This document shows positions 8,694 to 17,155 of a stretch of DNA of 64,000 nt, in pieces; position 1 is the first letter of the stretch, and every line of letters starts with the position of its first letter. The DNA is taken from positions 618,501-682,500 of the forward strand of contig NZ_CP064795.1 of NCBI RefSeq assembly GCF_015644725.1, written 5' to 3'. The DNA comes from Salinimonas marina. Lineage in GTDB: Bacteria; Pseudomonadota; Gammaproteobacteria; Enterobacterales; Alteromonadaceae. Position numbers and translations under genes: made by a program. Under the pieces are notes generated by a model. That model did not search any database and was not told the DNA's origin. It was given only the letters and a program-made list of their open reading frames with translations.

Positions 8694-9999
8694 GAGAGTG
8701 TAAAAATAACTGTGTAAATGGCATTCTTATCAACTCCTTAGAAGGATATCAGAATGCCAATATCAGACAAACTCATCGACCAACTGCTTGACGACTGTGA
8801 TTCACCAGAAGACATTTTAGGCGAAGCTGGCCTCCTCAAGCAGCTTACCAAGAAGGTTGCTGAACGAGCGTTAGAAGCCGAAATGGAAGCCCATCTGGGC
8901 TACGCGCCCAACGATGCGGCTGGTAACAACAGCGGCAACTCTCGCAACGGTAAAACGAAGAAGAGTGTTCGCAGCACCAATGGTGATGTTGAACTCGATA
9001 TTCCACGCGATCGCAACGGCAGTTTTGACCCCAAGTTAGTACGCAAGGGCGAACGTCAGCTAAACGGATTTGATGAGCGCATTGTTGCCCTTTACGCGCG
9101 CGGCATGACCACGCGGGATATTCAGGCTTACCTTGAAGAAGCTTACGGTGTTGAGGTCTCTGCCACCTTCATATCGCAGGTAACGAACGCGGTGATGGAC
9201 GAGGTTAAGGCCTGGCAGCATCGGCCGCTGGAAAAGCTTTACCCGGTGGTTTATCTCGACTGTTTAGTGGTTCGTAGTCGTGACTCTGGCGTGGTACAAA
9301 ATAAATCCGTGTATCTGGCGCTTGGCATTAATACCGCCGGTGAAAAAGAGTTATTAGGTCTGTGGATGGCCCAAACTGAGGGCGCCAAGTTCTGGTTGTC
9401 GGTGATGAACGAGCTTAAAAACCGTGGGGTGGAGGATATCTTCATCGCCTGCTGTGATGGCCTCAAAGGCTTCCCGGAAGCCATTGAAGCGGTATACCCG
9501 AAAACACAGGTGCAGCTGTGTATCGTGCATCAAATTCGCCACTCGCTGCGCTACGTGAACTGGAAGCAGCGTAAGATTATCGCGGCGGATTTAAAACTGA
9601 TTTATGGTGCGGCCACTCGTGCTGAAGCCGAGCAGGCCCTCGAGCTTTTTGCAGAAAAATGGGATTGCGAACACCCGACCATCAGCCGCTCCTGGCGGGC
9701 GAACTGGGAACGTTTATGCGTATTCTTCGATTATCCGACCGAGATACGCAAGGCCATTTACACCACCAATGCGATTGAGTCGCTGAACGCGTCCCTGCGA
9801 AAAATCACCAAGACCCGCCGGTCGTTCCCGAACGACGAAGCCGTCATGAAGGTGTTGTACCTAGCCTTGCATCAGGCTTCGAAAAAGTGGACGATGCCCA
9901 TACGCAACTGGAAACCGGCCATGGCGCAGTTCGAGATTATGTACCAGGCTCGGATTTAACAGTGCAATCAGCCATTTACACAAAATATTTTACAGTCTC
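8694..9999 (+). mobile_element. IS256-family insertion sequence, apparently intact
   Basis: A single full-length transposase gene is bracketed by imperfect terminal inverted repeats of about 29 bases. The left end starts GAGAGTGTAAAA at 8694 and the right end, read inwards, starts GAGACTGTAAAA at 9999. Both share GTGTAAATGGC at their inner ends. The flanking 8 bases (TGGTTTAC and TGTGCAGA) do not match, so no target duplication is seen. This could reflect recombination between copies or an old insertion. Confidence 0.85.
8754..9959 (+). CDS. IS256-family transposase
   Basis: This 401-residue mutator-type DDE transposase is full length for the family. Visible landmarks are RNGKTKKSVRS and ELDIPRDRNGSFDP in the N-terminal part (about residues 62-93), YLDCLVVRSRD (first catalytic Asp, about 165), FIACCDGLKGFPEAI (second Asp, about 235) and IYTTNAIESLNASLRK (catalytic Glu, about 343). 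It catalyses excision and insertion of the surrounding element. There is no frameshift or stop, so the element may still be active. An AGAAGGATATC ribosome site precedes the ATG. Confidence 0.95.
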   Translation: MPISDKLIDQLLDDCDSPEDILGEAGLLKQLTKKVAERALEAEMEAHLGYAPNDAAGNNSGNSRNGKTKKSVRSTNGDVELDIPRDRNGSFDPKLVRKGERQLNGFDERIVALYARGMTTRDIQAYLEEAYGVEVSATFISQVTNAVMDEVKAWQHRPLEKLYPVVYLDCLVVRSRDSGVVQNKSVYLALGINTAGEKELLGLWMAQTEGAKFWLSVMNELKNRGVEDIFIACCDGLKGFPEAIEAVYPKTQVQLCIVHQIRHSLRYVNWKQRKIIAADLKLIYGAATRAEAEQALELFAEKWDCEHPTISRSWRANWERLCVFFDYPTEIRKAIYTTNAIESLNASLRKITKTRRSFPNDEAVMKVLYLALHQASKKWTMPIRNWKPAMAQFEIMYQARI

Positions 10000-10055
10000 T
10001 GTGCAGATAGCTGATATTCGGTTTTTAATACTCGACTAAATCGCTTCGCTAAAAA

Positions 10056-11369
10056 TTACATTTTTATTCTTGAATAAAGAGCTAATTTCCCGCAGGTTTG
10101 GTTTTCTTTGGCCATCCAACAGATGTGGACGTAATTAACCTCGGGGTCGCGCAACACTGACAGAACTCCGTCAAAGTTATCCCTATTAATATTAATCCCA
10201 TCAATGCTGTTAACAATGCTGTCCTTAGAGATATTCAATGCATCTGCGCCTGTCCCAGCGGCTATATCTTTGACTATTGCTCCTTGGCTATGCGGTAGTA
10301 ATCGTAAACCGGAGCGGTCTAACAAAATCGGGATGCTCGTTTTATGGTTAGCTTGGATCCAGACTTTTTCTCCAGAGAAATCAAACGTCATATTAAATCG
10401 TTGCATAACTTGATTGCCCAATACACCATGACTGCCGCTTTGAGAATTGCTCCCTGTTACACGAAAGTATGTGGGCAAGGATCTAAAATGTTGTTCACCA
10501 ATAACCAATGAACTCAGTAAGCCTACTTTGTTCAATGTATCGCCACTAATTCCAGTCGTTCTTGCAGTGAAAGCGTTGTTTGGTATAGCAAAAGCTTGCT
10601 TGTTCGCAAACAAGCTCAACGTGCCTGTGGAGCCAGTATCAAGCATCACTTTGACTGTTTTATCTGTTTCACCGTTTCGTATTTGGGTTGATAGGTATGG
10701 GGTATTGCCTTCTACTTCAATATCTAACACTTGCCATGATTTCGATGCATACCCTTGACGATTTGTTTGCGTAGGTAATGATATTTGAAGCGTTTGCTTA
10801 TCGTAGTTTATTTCGATTAAGCAGCAATTAAAAAAATCTGCGCCTAATACGCCGTCAAAATAGGTTTCTGCGATACTGTCAAATGGCATAGCTGATGTGG
10901 GGGCGTAAATAACAGATAGCTCTGAAATTGAAAAATCACCAATATTTATATGGGTGTTATCAACTATGTAGGCAATAGGATCGTCACCATTCCCAGAACC
11001 AGATATCGCAATTGGCTTGTTTTGAGGAAATTTAAGTAACTGGGTAGCTGCTGTTTCAGTAACCACAGTCGCCGCAGCGCCAGAATCTAAGACAAAGCGA
11101 AAACCATTAACCCCGTTTACAGTCGTAGAGACGATAATATGATTATTCAGCATGGTGAATGGCACTACTGCATTGCTTTGCCCTTTGCCCCAAGAAACAT
11201 TCGCTTTAGCATTTTGCCACTGAAAGTTAGCCAAATCCCATATTCGACAACCAGACATAGCGCTTAATATTGTTAATAGTAAGGTGAGTTTCAAAATAGC
11301 CCTCACACTTTCTTTAGGCGATTTGTTTTTTATAAATCTTGGAATTAGCATACCTATACGTATTGACAT
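10056..11369 (-). CDS. Retropepsin-like aspartic protease, probable lipoprotein, with C-terminal PDZ
   Basis: The 437-residue protein starts with a hydrophobic segment ending in SAMSGC, a plausible lipoprotein signal. Two retropepsin-like halves follow: the first has FVLDSGAAATVV (about residue 110), the second VMLDTGSTGTLSLF (about 243). Each keeps an Asp-Ser/Thr-Gly triad, so one chain could form a complete active site instead of needing a dimer. The last 90 residues (about 345-430) look like a PDZ domain with a GAIVKDIAAGTGA core. I infer a periplasmic or membrane-anchored protease; the substrate is unknown. It is AT-rich and convergent with the IS256 element. Confidence 0.78.
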   Translation of the reverse strand: MSIRIGMLIPRFIKNKSPKESVRAILKLTLLLTILSAMSGCRIWDLANFQWQNAKANVSWGKGQSNAVVPFTMLNNHIIVSTTVNGVNGFRFVLDSGAAATVVTETAATQLLKFPQNKPIAISGSGNGDDPIAYIVDNTHINIGDFSISELSVIYAPTSAMPFDSIAETYFDGVLGADFFNCCLIEINYDKQTLQISLPTQTNRQGYASKSWQVLDIEVEGNTPYLSTQIRNGETDKTVKVMLDTGSTGTLSLFANKQAFAIPNNAFTARTTGISGDTLNKVGLLSSLVIGEQHFRSLPTYFRVTGSNSQSGSHGVLGNQVMQRFNMTFDFSGEKVWIQANHKTSIPILLDRSGLRLLPHSQGAIVKDIAAGTGADALNISKDSIVNSIDGININRDNFDGVLSVLRDPEVNYVHICWMAKENQTCGKLALYSRIKM

Positions 11370-11529
11370 TGTTTACCCTCAGTTATTTCATATTACCTTA
11401 ACAGCAAATAATTATTGTTTTATAATAACTATTTGTTTATTTGTAATAATTTATTTCCGTAAGAAAGGGATTTCTTTGTACGGTCTGAGATTTTGGCTTA
11501 CACTGATTGAAAAATTTACTGGCATAAAA

Positions 11530-12036
11530 ATGAGTTCATTAGATAAGTTGAAACGAACGGGAAAAATAGCCCGCTTCATGGTGTTCGCAATATTTGGCGC
11601 GGTATTTTTTGTCGCGATATTTGGCTTTGTAACAGAAGGTCGATCGTGGGTATCATTTGGTGATGATCAATTTAACCAGCTTTGGCAAATTCATCATGAT
11701 AAAACTAGCATATTGCTTCTGCTAGTAGCGCCTGCTGCCATAACACTTCTATTGGGTGCATATTTTTTGCAACGTCTATTGCAACAATTCAGTCATGGCA
11801 CTTTTTATTCTGATTCAAGTGTGAGCTGCCTGAAGTGGTTAGCATGGTTGACGTTTTTTGGTGTGCTTTACAATATGTTACTGAGTCCCTTCGCCCTGTA
11901 TTTACTGGGAAGTGATCAAGATATAGAAATCAACATTAGACCTCTAACTTTGATAGTTGTATTTTGCCTGCCCGCAATTGTCCAATTTTTCAGTGCTGCA
12001 AGAGAGATAGCGTTAGAAAACAACGAGATAATATAA
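11530..12036 (+). CDS. DUF2975-family membrane protein
   Basis: The ATG at 11530 gives a 168-residue protein with four predicted membrane segments, including ARFMVFAIFGAVFFVAIFG near the start and LIVVFCLPAIVQFFSAA near the end. The pattern and length fit DUF2975 proteins, which occur beside a small Cro/CI-type HTH gene in many bacteria. The stop codon directly abuts the ATG of the HTH gene, so the two are translationally coupled. A longer frame reaching back to 11284 overlaps the opposite protease gene and is less likely. The biochemical role is unknown. Confidence 0.8.
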   Translation: MSSLDKLKRTGKIARFMVFAIFGAVFFVAIFGFVTEGRSWVSFGDDQFNQLWQIHHDKTSILLLLVAPAAITLLLGAYFLQRLLQQFSHGTFYSDSSVSCLKWLAWLTFFGVLYNMLLSPFALYLLGSDQDIEINIRPLTLIVVFCLPAIVQFFSAAREIALENNEII

Positions 12037-12249
12037 ATGCCAATATTAGTAAATTTAGATGTAATGATGGCGAAGCGGAAAATGCGCTCTAAGGAATTAG
12101 CGCAGAAAATTGGTATTACCGAAGCAAATTTATCACTACTTAAAAGTGGTAAAGTAAAAGGTGTACGTTTTGGGACCTTAGAAGCTATCTGTCATCATTT
12201 GGCGTGTCAACCCGGCGATATTTTGGTTTTCGAACCAGATATGGAATAA
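12037..12249 (+). CDS. Small Cro/CI-type HTH regulator (YozG-like)
   Basis: This 70-residue protein is almost entirely one HTH domain: LAQKIGITEANLSLLKSGKV forms the helix-turn-helix (about residues 21-40), and HHLACQPGDILVFEP closes it. It is the standard partner of DUF2975 membrane proteins. The start immediately follows the stop of that gene. It probably regulates its own operon, by analogy with such pairs; nothing in the sequence shows the signal. Confidence 0.88.
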   Translation: MPILVNLDVMMAKRKMRSKELAQKIGITEANLSLLKSGKVKGVRFGTLEAICHHLACQPGDILVFEPDME

Positions 12250-12734
12250 ACCTCTTTTGATGATCATTAATAAGTTCCCTATTCCAGGCTGAGGGTACTG
12301 AATAAGAGTATGAATACTGAATTTTAGGTACCGAAGGAACATTAAATGAGACCGTCGAACGGCGGATCTTGCGCTTTTGTTCGCATTGAATAACTAAATA
12401 TCGAACGTGTCTCCTATCGCTCAGATCGGCCGTGCAATTTGCAAGAATAAATATGGACTGGTATGGTGTCAACGACAAAGTCGCTCGGTAATTATACCGA
12501 CAGTTTCCCTTGGTAATCACACTAGTACATTTTAGGTCTGAATTCACTAGTCACTGCTGGTAATCAAGGTATTTCATAATCTGCATCATTTCTTTTAAGG
12601 TTCCCTTCAGATGAGATTGTTACCGTGCCACAGTGACAAAACTTGGGGGCTATGTTCATCGATGATCGCGTTCCTGATATTACGTCGTAAGTTGGCTCTT
12701 TTTGAGAAAACAAGGCGAAAATATCATATCTGTA
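12250..12734. other. AT-rich intergenic region, no gene supported
   Basis: There are open frames on both strands, but none has a credible start, coding-like composition or a recognisable motif. The stretch may hold fragments of older mobile DNA. Confidence 0.4.
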
Positions 12735-13067
12735 TCAACGAAACTCTTCTTGAAGAGCTTGATTTATTGCTGCATCAGCATATTCATCTTTAGATGAATC
12801 TTCTTTTTTATGATGAAAAATTTGTCGTGTTGTCTTATAATATACTGTATGCCAACCTTTATTATCATTATTGTAATTCACCGTAACTTTCGTGATTCAG
12901 AAATCACCTATATCCATGTTTCTCCATTCATTTGATGACTGTACGGCCCTATACGCTCCGTTATAAAGGTTATCACCTGTATAAATTGCTTCGGCGGCAA
13001 CGATACTGCCCTCTGAATAAACAAAAGTTGACAGAGAACTTAGAATTAAAAAGCAGAATAATTTCAT
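12735..13067 (-). pseudogene. Small secreted protein gene interrupted by an in-frame TGA
   Basis: From the ATG at 13067 (GGAAT about 5 bases upstream) the frame codes for a signal peptide (MKLFCFLILSSLSTFVYS) and about 38 further residues, then meets TGA at 12897-12899. The same frame continues without another stop for 53 codons, reading ITKVTVNYNNDNKGW and ending at TGA 12735-12737. The continuation has natural protein composition, so this looks like one 110-codon gene with a nonsense codon, perhaps a former Trp codon. It lies 20 bases downstream of the next secreted-protein gene and is probably in its operon. I see no sign that the TGA encodes selenocysteine. Function unknown. Confidence 0.55.
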
Positions 13068-13087
13068 AACAATTCCGTTTGTAAAAA

Positions 13088-13666
13088 TTAAAAGTCAATT
13101 TTGTTTTTAAACATTATGCTATAATCGAATTCTACAGCTTCTTTTATGTTAAGTTTTTCCCTTGCCGCCTTGAGAAAGATTTGAGAATTCTTATCTAATA
13201 ATTCATTCTCAAAAGCGCTGGTTTTCGACTTGTAATAAAGCGTATCCTTCATGTGCTTGTCAATTTCACCTTGCAAGTACACAAAAGCTACTTCTTTATC
13301 AAAATCACCCAAAGCATTGTATATTGACGACAATGAACTTAACGCTGAACCTTTATTTTTTGAGTAAAAGTATCTTAGCAAAGCAAACTTTTCAGCTCTT
13401 TGGTAGTTGTGGTTGTTAATATAGAAATTTTCTAAAATTATAATTGCCGGAATATCGCCCTTATCTGCTCTTTTCTCCCATTTTTTTATATTGTAGACTT
13501 TATTTTTAATAAGCTTTGGAACTTCACTGTTATCAAACTGGGCGTAGAATGAGTCGCTAAAAGAAAAAATTTTATTGTCAATAAAAAAATCATTTAAATT
13601 ATTTAGCCTACTAAAAGCCGAAGGACTTACCAAAAAAAACATAATTATTAACGACAATCTTTTCAT
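13088..13666 (-). CDS. Hypothetical secreted protein, Sel1/TPR-like helical
   Basis: This 192-residue protein begins with a clear signal peptide (MKRLSLIIMFFLVSPSAFS). The mature part is charged and helical, with spacing that suggests a few TPR- or Sel1-like repeats (EKRADKGDIPAIIILENFY, then YNALGDFDKEVAFVYLQGE). I do not recognise the family. Very AT-rich coding sequence and the IS-laden surroundings indicate horizontal acquisition. It is followed closely by another small secreted-protein gene on the same strand. Confidence 0.6.
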   Translation of the reverse strand: MKRLSLIIMFFLVSPSAFSRLNNLNDFFIDNKIFSFSDSFYAQFDNSEVPKLIKNKVYNIKKWEKRADKGDIPAIIILENFYINNHNYQRAEKFALLRYFYSKNKGSALSSLSSIYNALGDFDKEVAFVYLQGEIDKHMKDTLYYKSKTSAFENELLDKNSQIFLKAAREKLNIKEAVEFDYSIMFKNKIDF

Positions 13667-13880
13667 ACTATATCCCTTTAATATGTAATAATATCTATAT
13701 TAATATTAAACTCAAACTACATAGTTAATCACTATTATTAAGAAATTTAAATTTCCTTAAAGAACGTAACACGCCAAGATCTTTATAACAAATAAAATAT
13801 TTCGATATCTCCGTCGTATCATCTCCTGATTCCCAAAAAAACTCTTACTCAGCATTAATGCCGAACAGTTAAGAATTTAA

Positions 13881-13945
13881 TGATCGGTTGACCGATCCTT
13901 TGAAGGCTTCAAAATCCGATATCAGCTAACTGGTATCGGATTTTT
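13881..13945. promoter_or_regulatory. Two hairpins before the IS4 transposase remnant
   Basis: A 7-base-pair palindrome (GATCGGT/ACCGATC, 13881-13896) is followed by a long stem, AAATCCGATATCAG paired with CTGGTATCGGATTT (about 13911-13943), and a T run. The second resembles a terminator that shields the transposase from read-through. The first may belong to the left end of the element. Confidence 0.5.
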
Positions 13946-13947
13946 TT

Positions 13948-15135
13948 ATGGACGTTTCTCAAGCTCTCGACATCATCAATTCAGCAAAACAGCCTCAGGT
14001 TAAAGTGCTGTCAGACCTCATCCCACTAGAGTTGATTGAGCAAGCTTATCAGATGACTGATACGGTCACCTTGCGCAAGTGGAATCATCGGTGTGGCTGC
14101 TTGTGGGCATGGCGCTATATAGCGACAAATCGATATCCGATGCCGTGAGTCAACTGGACCCTGTCGACCGCGAAGGTAAACTGTTTTTCGGCGCCAAGTG
14201 TATTGACGCAGCGTTGCAAAACACTGGAAGAATGTGGCGCAAAGGCGGTGTATCAGCATATGACCGCGCATTGGTCAAACAGGCAAATCTACCTCAACGG
14301 AACGCACTGACGCTTTTAGACGTTGATGGTGTCGTTTGGCGTACTGAAGATACACCCGAAGATGCCGACGGGTTTTCACGCAAAAAAATTCTCTTTATAC
14401 GCAAGTAAGAATGGTCTGTTAGATTGAGCTAAGTACCGACCTGATGACAGGAAGAGCGTTTGACAGTTATGCCGTCAATAAAATGAAGCTGGCCGAACAG
14501 CTTATCGAAACCACCCCGGATAATAGTGTCACCCTGTTCGATAAGGGTTTTACTCCCTGGGCCTGTTAATCAGTGGCAGCACAAGGGGGAAAACCGACAC
14601 TGGCTTATTCTTTTTAAAAAGAACCTGCGATATCAGGAAATTCGCTCTCTGGGACGCAATGACAAATTGGTAACGTTAAGCAGTAACCCCAGTTTCAGGA
14701 AGTTATGGCCGGGATTACCTGATACCCTGACTGCTCGTATTGTAAGCCGAAAAAGCAGAGGCAAAACCTATGAGGTACTGACCTCAATGACCGGCGCCAT
14801 GCACTAACCTGCAGCCGATATCGTAAACTTATACGGACATCGCTAGAAATTGAGCTGGGCTATCGGGAGTAGAAAAATATATGCTGGGCAACCATCTGAC
14901 CTTGCGTAGTCGCCTGCCTGAGTTAGAGAAGCAGGAGCTGTGGGGCGTAATGCTGACCTACAATCTGGTGCGATACCAGATGGTTCAAGTGTGCTTTAAC
15001 TTTAAGGGAAACTACCTGCCTTACCAGCTTAGTTTTAACGGTGTACTGGCTGTAGTGGTCGAAGATATTAGGAGGTATGAGCGCAAGCTGCTAGCAAGGA
15101 CATTCTTGCCAAGATTTGATATCTCAGTGTCTTGA
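13948..15135 (+). pseudogene. Decayed IS4-family transposase
   Basis: Pieces of one IS4-type transposase are spread over different frames. They are the N-terminus (MDVSQALDIINSAKQPQVKV), then ESSVWLLVGMALYSDKSI in another frame from about 14079, then LTGRAFDSYAVNKMKLAEQL and VTLFDKGF at about 14446-14555, then GRNDKLVTLSSNP near 14660 and a C-terminal piece from 14881. There are several frameshifts, at least one in-frame stop near 14425 and an apparent small deletion near 14078. Unlike the single-base breaks elsewhere in the window, this damage is multiple, so the gene is truly dead. Clear terminal repeats could not be identified. Confidence 0.8.
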
Positions 15136-15515
15136 TGGTTTTTCTACTAGTCTACTGCGATGGAAAACTCATTGCGCCAAGGCCTGGTTTACGTACATAG
15201 CGGAATTGTCAGAATAGCTAAACCTCGTTTCAGTTTATTACCAGTGCATGTCGAACTCACTCAATCAGAGTGAATAACCCCATAGCTACAATGTTTTATG
15301 AGCATTTGTTTTAATCCCTTCGCTTATTAGCTGTTTTTTCTCATGAATTTGCCTGCGTAAGAACTTGTTCGTATAAGCTACGGAACTTTACCGGATATAG
15401 GGCTATGCTTATACGTTCAGCAGATGATGAGTTCTTTAATAGCGTACTGAATAGTCGCGCAGTTATTGTCGTTTTGGACCCATTGGTTTATATCAGACCG
15501 TAAGAGGATACAACA
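15136..15515. other. Intergenic, leader of the following gene
   Basis: No coding frame is seen. The left part probably still belongs to the IS4 remnant. The right part is the promoter region and leader of the periplasmic-protein gene, whose ribosome site AAGAGGA lies at about 15501. Confidence 0.4.
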
Positions 15516-16292
15516 ATGAACAAACTGTACAAAGGGGTCATAGCCGCCACCGGCTTGTGGATATTATGCCTGACGTCCGCCAGTGCTCTGGCCGAGGCGC
15601 ACAAGGAAGACGGGGCCAAAAAGGAAATGCTGGCTGAAATGTGGGTGATGATGCCTAAAGAAGGAAAACAACAGGCGCTCGAAGATGCACTGAAAGAGCA
15701 TGTAAAATTCAGACAATCTAAAAATGATACCCGCGAATGGCATGTCTATGCTCCGGTATTCGGCAGCAAGTTGGATCGGCTGGCGGTACGGGCCAATAAC
15801 TTTACCTGGGCGGATATGGACACCTATCGCGATTGGGCGAAGAACCAGGGGGTCAGTGAGAACTGGCAACAAACCGCTGGCCAGTATGTAGATCATTATC
15901 ACCATTACCTGGCAATCGAAGATCGTGAAAACAGCCACTGGGGCCCTGATGTTAACTACAAATATGTGGGAGTGACCAGCTATCAGCCTAAGCTGGGTCA
16001 CCGCAGTGCTATTAACGAAGATATCAAAACCATGTCAGAGGCAGCCAAGGAACAAAACTGGCCCTATCACTGGTCGTTTTCTAACTCGGTCAGTGGGCAC
16101 GGTGAGATAAATCTGGCGGTTCCTTATGAAAACTGGGGGGCCATGGCACCACCTGAAACAGAGTTTATGGAAGTGCTGGCTACCCACATGGGCGATGAGG
16201 AAAAAGCCAAGGAATTGATGAAGCGGTGGGCAGGGCATTTTGACAAAGTCGAGTTCAATGTATGGGAACTGCGAAACGATCTGATGCAATAA
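15516..16292 (+). CDS. Periplasmic protein with two ferredoxin-like (dimeric alpha-beta barrel type) halves
   Basis: This 258-residue protein starts with a signal peptide ending at about ASALAEA (residue 28). The mature part appears to be two related halves. Each begins with a strand (EMWVMMPKEGK at about 41 and YVGVTSYQPKLG at about 150), then a helix, a W-H or W-x-F strand (REWHVYAPVFGS, WPYHWSFSNSVSG), a tryptophan-containing loop (FTWADMDTYRDWA, YENWGAMAPPE) and a final helix. This is the arrangement of tandem ferredoxin-like or antibiotic-monooxygenase-like domains. No heme or metal ligand is certain. It stands alone, with a terminator after it. Function unknown. Confidence 0.72.
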   Translation: MNKLYKGVIAATGLWILCLTSASALAEAHKEDGAKKEMLAEMWVMMPKEGKQQALEDALKEHVKFRQSKNDTREWHVYAPVFGSKLDRLAVRANNFTWADMDTYRDWAKNQGVSENWQQTAGQYVDHYHHYLAIEDRENSHWGPDVNYKYVGVTSYQPKLGHRSAINEDIKTMSEAAKEQNWPYHWSFSNSVSGHGEINLAVPYENWGAMAPPETEFMEVLATHMGDEEKAKELMKRWAGHFDKVEFNVWELRNDLMQ

Positions 16293-16309
16293 CATAATAA
16301 TCATAAACC

Positions 16310-16353
16310 AGGGGCTTTTCGTTGATGTACAGCGATGCAGCAAAGCCCTTTTT
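16310..16353 (+). terminator. Rho-independent terminator
   Basis: GGGGCTTTT and its complement AAAGCCC flank a structured loop, followed by a T run. It lies 20-60 bases after the stop of the periplasmic-protein gene. Confidence 0.7.
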
Positions 16354-16561
16354 ATCGCTATAGAGCAAGCTCCCCCTATATTCTGACTCAGCCCTCTCAC
16401 GTGTTTAGCTGCAATGTCCTTCAAAACGCCAGGTCTTACGAACTGAGAATACAATATTTATTCTGAAGGTCTTCATTCACTATAAAATAATACCGTACTC
16501 ATCTGTGTGTCGGTTTTAAGTGTATGCATACCATGCCAATTTTTTTAAACGGAACAATTGC

Positions 16562-17080
16562 ATGTTTGTAGATGGTGCGACACTGGATCTTGTATTACGT
16601 GGTTTATTGCTTACGGCACTGGCCATGGGCTGGGTAGTATTACTTACACGGGTAAACGGGCTGCGCTCATTTTCCAAGATGACCAACTTTGATTTTGTTA
16701 TGACGGTGGCAATGGGCTCCTTGCTGGCCGGCGCCAGTCAGTCGACAAACTGGGATGCTTTTATCCAGGCAGGCTTGGCGATGGCAGCATTATTTGCAGT
16801 GCAATACAGCGCGGCGCGACTGCGCCGCTCATCTGACAAATTTGAAGCCATGATGCAAAACACCCCGATCGTTCTGATGCGCGATGGAATAATTCTGGAG
16901 GATGCCCTGCGGCATACCCGCGTGGCTCGTAGCGATCTTATCGCCAAATTGCGTGAGGCAAATGTGCTGGATTTCTCGCAGGTTCGGGCGGTTATATTAG
17001 AAACAACCGGAGATATTTCGGTATTGCATGGCAGTGATTGTTCACAGGACGTATTGCAAGGCACCACCTACATTGAGTGA
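16562..17080 (+). CDS. DUF421/YetF-family membrane protein
   Basis: The ATG at 16562 gives 172 residues with three N-terminal membrane segments, including LRGLLLTALAMGWVVLL and NFDFVMTVAMGSLLAGASQS. A cytoplasmic YetF-type alpha/beta domain follows, with MQNTPIVLMRDGIILEDALR and ARSDLIAKLREANV, the strongest family signature. It ends with an ILETTGDISVL strand. Family members are membrane proteins of unclear role, linked to spore membranes in Bacillus. A longer start 42 bases upstream would add a polar segment before the first helix and is unlikely. Confidence 0.88.
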   Translation: MFVDGATLDLVLRGLLLTALAMGWVVLLTRVNGLRSFSKMTNFDFVMTVAMGSLLAGASQSTNWDAFIQAGLAMAALFAVQYSAARLRRSSDKFEAMMQNTPIVLMRDGIILEDALRHTRVARSDLIAKLREANVLDFSQVRAVILETTGDISVLHGSDCSQDVLQGTTYIE

Positions 17081-17099
17081 CAAACGCCGGTAATAGCAA

Positions 17100-17124
17100 A
17101 CAGGCCGGGGATGAGCCGGCCTGT
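17100..17124. terminator. Bidirectional hairpin between convergent genes
   Basis: ACAGGCCGG and CCGGCCTGT form a 9-base-pair stem around a short loop. The hairpin sits between the YetF-like gene and the convergent TonB receptor gene. The T run is weak. Confidence 0.6.
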
Positions 17125-17155
17125 AAATGAGGTGAAGAGATCCAGCGAGGAAAAT

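Noticed and set aside
12185..12547. Minus-strand 120-codon frame after the HTH gene
   Set aside because: It overlaps the end of the HTH gene and has unnatural composition with no start site; treated as chance.
12735..13067. Selenocysteine reading of the TGA in the small secreted gene
   Set aside because: No SECIS-like hairpin is obvious after the TGA, and there are no selenoprotein features or redox motif such as CxxU. A nonsense mutation is simpler.
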